From: an uncultured bacterium
GTDB taxonomy: Bacteria > Nitrospirota > Thermodesulfovibrionia > Thermodesulfovibrionales > Dissulfurispiraceae
Direction of reading: 5' to 3'
Assembly (NCBI GenBank): GCA_937949555.1
Contig: CALEDV010000010.1
Location: forward strand, 1 to 64,000
Length of the DNA stretch: 64,000 bases
Positions 62,497-64,000 of this stretch are shown piece after piece (within the stretch, counting starts at the first letter, position 1; every line of letters starts with the position of its first letter). The translations under genes and the position numbers were made by a program. The notes under the pieces are model-generated. The model searched no databases. It had not been told where the DNA came from and worked only from the letters and a program-made list of their open reading frames with translations.

Positions 62497-64000
62497 CTTG
62501 CCCTCCCTGTGCCTGTCTCTGAGGTAGTGTTATTGTAAAGGTAGTGCCCTTACCAACCTCACTGTTTACACTAATCATGCCGCCGTGCCTCTTTACTATC
62601 TTATCGCATATTGCTAACCCCATACCAGTGCCCGGGTAATCGCTCTTTCCATGAAGCCTTGAAAAGGGCTTAAATAGTTTGTCCTTGTATTGTTCATCAA
62701 AGCCTATGCCGTTGTCCACTACCTTTAACTCCACTGAGTTTTCATCGAGGGATTTATAGCTTATATTTATTAAAGGTGGAATGTCCTTTTTGCGAAACTT
62801 GATGGCATTTGACAGTAGATTGCTAAAAAGCTGACGCATCTGAAGGGGGTCAGCCTCGATGATAGGCAATTCATCCATTACTAACATAGCATTACTCTGC
62901 CTGAAGCATTCTTCAAGGTCTATCAACGCCTCTTGAATAACAACCCTCAAGTCCACCGGGGCAAAGGGCTGTGGCCTTGTGTGTATCCTTGAGTATTGTA
63001 GGAGGTCTTCAATGAAATGTTGCATCCTCAGGGCTGCCGCTTGCATCCGCCTGAGATAGTCCTTTGATTGTTCGTCCAGAGTTGCCGATGTCCTCTCGAC
63101 AAGCCTGTCGCCAAAGGCCACTATCTTTCTCAGGGGCTCCTGCAGGTCGTGGGATGCAATATAGGCAAAGTCCTGGAGTTCTTTGTTGCTCCTTTCGAGC
63201 TCTGCTGCATATCTGGCCACAGAGCCCTCTATCTGCAAAAGCTCTGTTATATCGGTAACAAAGGCAAAGGCCCCTGTTATATTCCCATTATTATCTTTAA
63301 TGGTTGTGGCATGGATCCTTGCGTGTAGGTCTGAGCCATCGGATTTTTTTAATATTATGTTGAACTTACGGTCTTTCGACAGCCCCATGAGGGCCTCTTG
63401 CTCCTTTAATATCTCAGCGTTCTGCCCATCTACAAAATCATAGCAAGACCTACCTATAATCTCCTGCCTGCTGTAACCCAACATCTTACATAGGGCATCA
63501 TTAACCTCGATGTTGATGTTGTTGTTGTCGATCTCCCAGTAGCCTTCTGCAGTGGTGTTAATAATGTTGCTGAGTTTCTGCCCCTTGGAGATTATTTCCT
63601 GATGTAGCTCCTTTGACCTCGTTGTATCTATGGCGACCTCAATCCTGACAAGCCTGCCATCGATCCAGTAGATAGCCTTGTCGTTAAGGGCAAGCCAACG
63701 ACCTGTGAGGGTATTTTGAAACTCCCAGGAATAGGACTCAGCCTTAGGTCTGCCCTCTTCATCTAAAAGATAGGGGTTTGTACAGAAGGGGCAGGGGCCA
63801 TTCTGGTCTTTCTGCAGGGTCTGCCAGCATATCTTGCCAACAAGGTCTTCGGTGCCTATAAATTCCTTGAGGTTCTTGTTTGCAAAGACTATCTCATAGG
63901 TCTGCATATCGGCTGCATAGACGATGGCATCAAGGCCATTGAGTACTGTGGTGAGCATTGATGTGTAGGCGTTTATGGCCCTCTGGTTTTTGAGTTGTTC
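62486..64000 (-). CDS. PAS sensor histidine kinase, phytochrome-like kinase core (5' end cut)
   Basis: The frame stays open beyond the ATG at 63958 to the window edge (504 codons visible), so the true start is probably outside. PAS 1 (LDAIVYAADMQTYEIVFANK) includes a CPFC motif; PAS 2 covers about WEIDNNNINIEVNDALCKML. HisKA is FAYIASHDLQEPLRKIVAF, and HATPase has NLLSNAIKFR, DNGIGFDE and PGTGMGLAICDK. The kinase core is of the bacteriophytochrome type that pairs with Rcp1-like receivers. First visible gene of the Kai operon. Confidence 0.88.
   Translation of the reverse strand, partial: EQLKNQRAINAYTSMLTTVLNGLDAIVYAADMQTYEIVFANKNLKEFIGTEDLVGKICWQTLQKDQNGPCPFCTNPYLLDEEGRPKAESYSWEFQNTLTGRWLALNDKAIYWIDGRLVRIEVAIDTTRSKELHQEIISKGQKLSNIINTTAEGYWEIDNNNINIEVNDALCKMLGYSRQEIIGRSCYDFVDGQNAEILKEQEALMGLSKDRKFNIILKKSDGSDLHARIHATTIKDNNGNITGAFAFVTDITELLQIEGSVARYAAELERSNKELQDFAYIASHDLQEPLRKIVAFGDRLVERTSATLDEQSKDYLRRMQAAALRMQHFIEDLLQYSRIHTRPQPFAPVDLRVVIQEALIDLEECFRQSNAMLVMDELPIIEADPLQMRQLFSNLLSNAIKFRKKDIPPLINISYKSLDENSVELKVVDNGIGFDEQYKDKLFKPFSRLHGKSDYPGTGMGLAICDKIVKRHGGMISVNSEVGKGTTFTITLPQRQAQGGQDVL

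Overview
The window is a chromosomal segment from a Gram-negative, flagellated bacterium. It carries Lnt, a Tol system, an RND pump with an outer-membrane channel, and flagellar hook genes. It is AT-leaning, favours AGG/AGA for Arg and ATA for Ile, and has SelB, Fe-S redox proteins and a regulatory cassette normally tied to [FeFe]-hydrogenases. This fits an anaerobic or microaerobic lineage such as Nitrospirota (Thermodesulfovibrionia-like) or a Desulfobacterota relative. That placement is inference; there is no rRNA here to decide it. The sequence surrounds the replication-initiation genes: dnaA, dnaN and gyrB run rightward from 25.4 kb behind an AT-rich candidate origin. Genes from 2.9 to 22 kb run mostly leftward and those from 22.3 to 34.9 kb run rightward.

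Layout. 0-2.6 kb: the end of an unknown gene, a response regulator, then a foreign GC-rich patch (a PhnD-like gene start fused to a cysC fragment, followed by an AAA/DUF4143 ATPase). 2.7-5.4 kb: tRNA-Ser(GGA), an FmdB zinc ribbon and a hybrid histidine kinase. 5.5-9.7 kb: an eight-gene leftward operon of histidine kinase, two DRTGG proteins, two HATPase proteins, a PHP phosphoesterase, a response regulator and a small Cys protein. 9.8-15.7 kb: flagellar flgJ(M23)-flgM-flgN-flgK-flgL plus a GDP-fucose synthase, with a clear sigma-28 promoter before flgM. 15.7-21.6 kb: an arsenosugar-type cluster with a fused ArsS-ArsM protein, two TIGR04282/TIGR04283-type transferases, a Tat-exported YdjY-like protein and an Fe-S/CCG-TVP38 fusion. 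21.7-34.9 kb: Mop, a small membrane protein, lnt, prfB (with programmed frameshift), dnaA, dnaN, gyrB, an HDOD protein, tilS and an HtrA protease. 34.9-43.7 kb (leftward): tolB, a TonB/TolA-like protein, tolR, tolQ, ispD, a PIN-TRAM protein, a second HtrA, selB and hisH. 44.1-56.3 kb (rightward): leuC, a RidA-like protein, a DUF3786 protein, a PhoR-like kinase, DUF47, hisB, thyX, then a TetR-controlled RND efflux operon ending in a PG0541-type protein. 56.3-57.1 kb holds gene wreckage (an mlaE-like permease and an RND fragment). 57.1-64 kb: dgt and a Kai operon.

The most interesting locus is the Kai operon (58.2-64 kb, leftward): a PAS histidine kinase, an Rcp1-like receiver, a membrane MASE3-PAS-PAS protein, KaiB and KaiC. 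The membrane protein has no kinase domain. Its last 111 residues resemble the KaiC-activating C-terminal helical domain of cyanobacterial KaiA, so it may be a membrane-bound, signal-sensing KaiA substitute. Next are the hydrogenase-type DRTGG/ATPase/PHP cassette wired to a two-component pair with no hydrogenase nearby, the ArsS-ArsM fusion, and a FlgJ whose wall hydrolase is an M23 peptidase.
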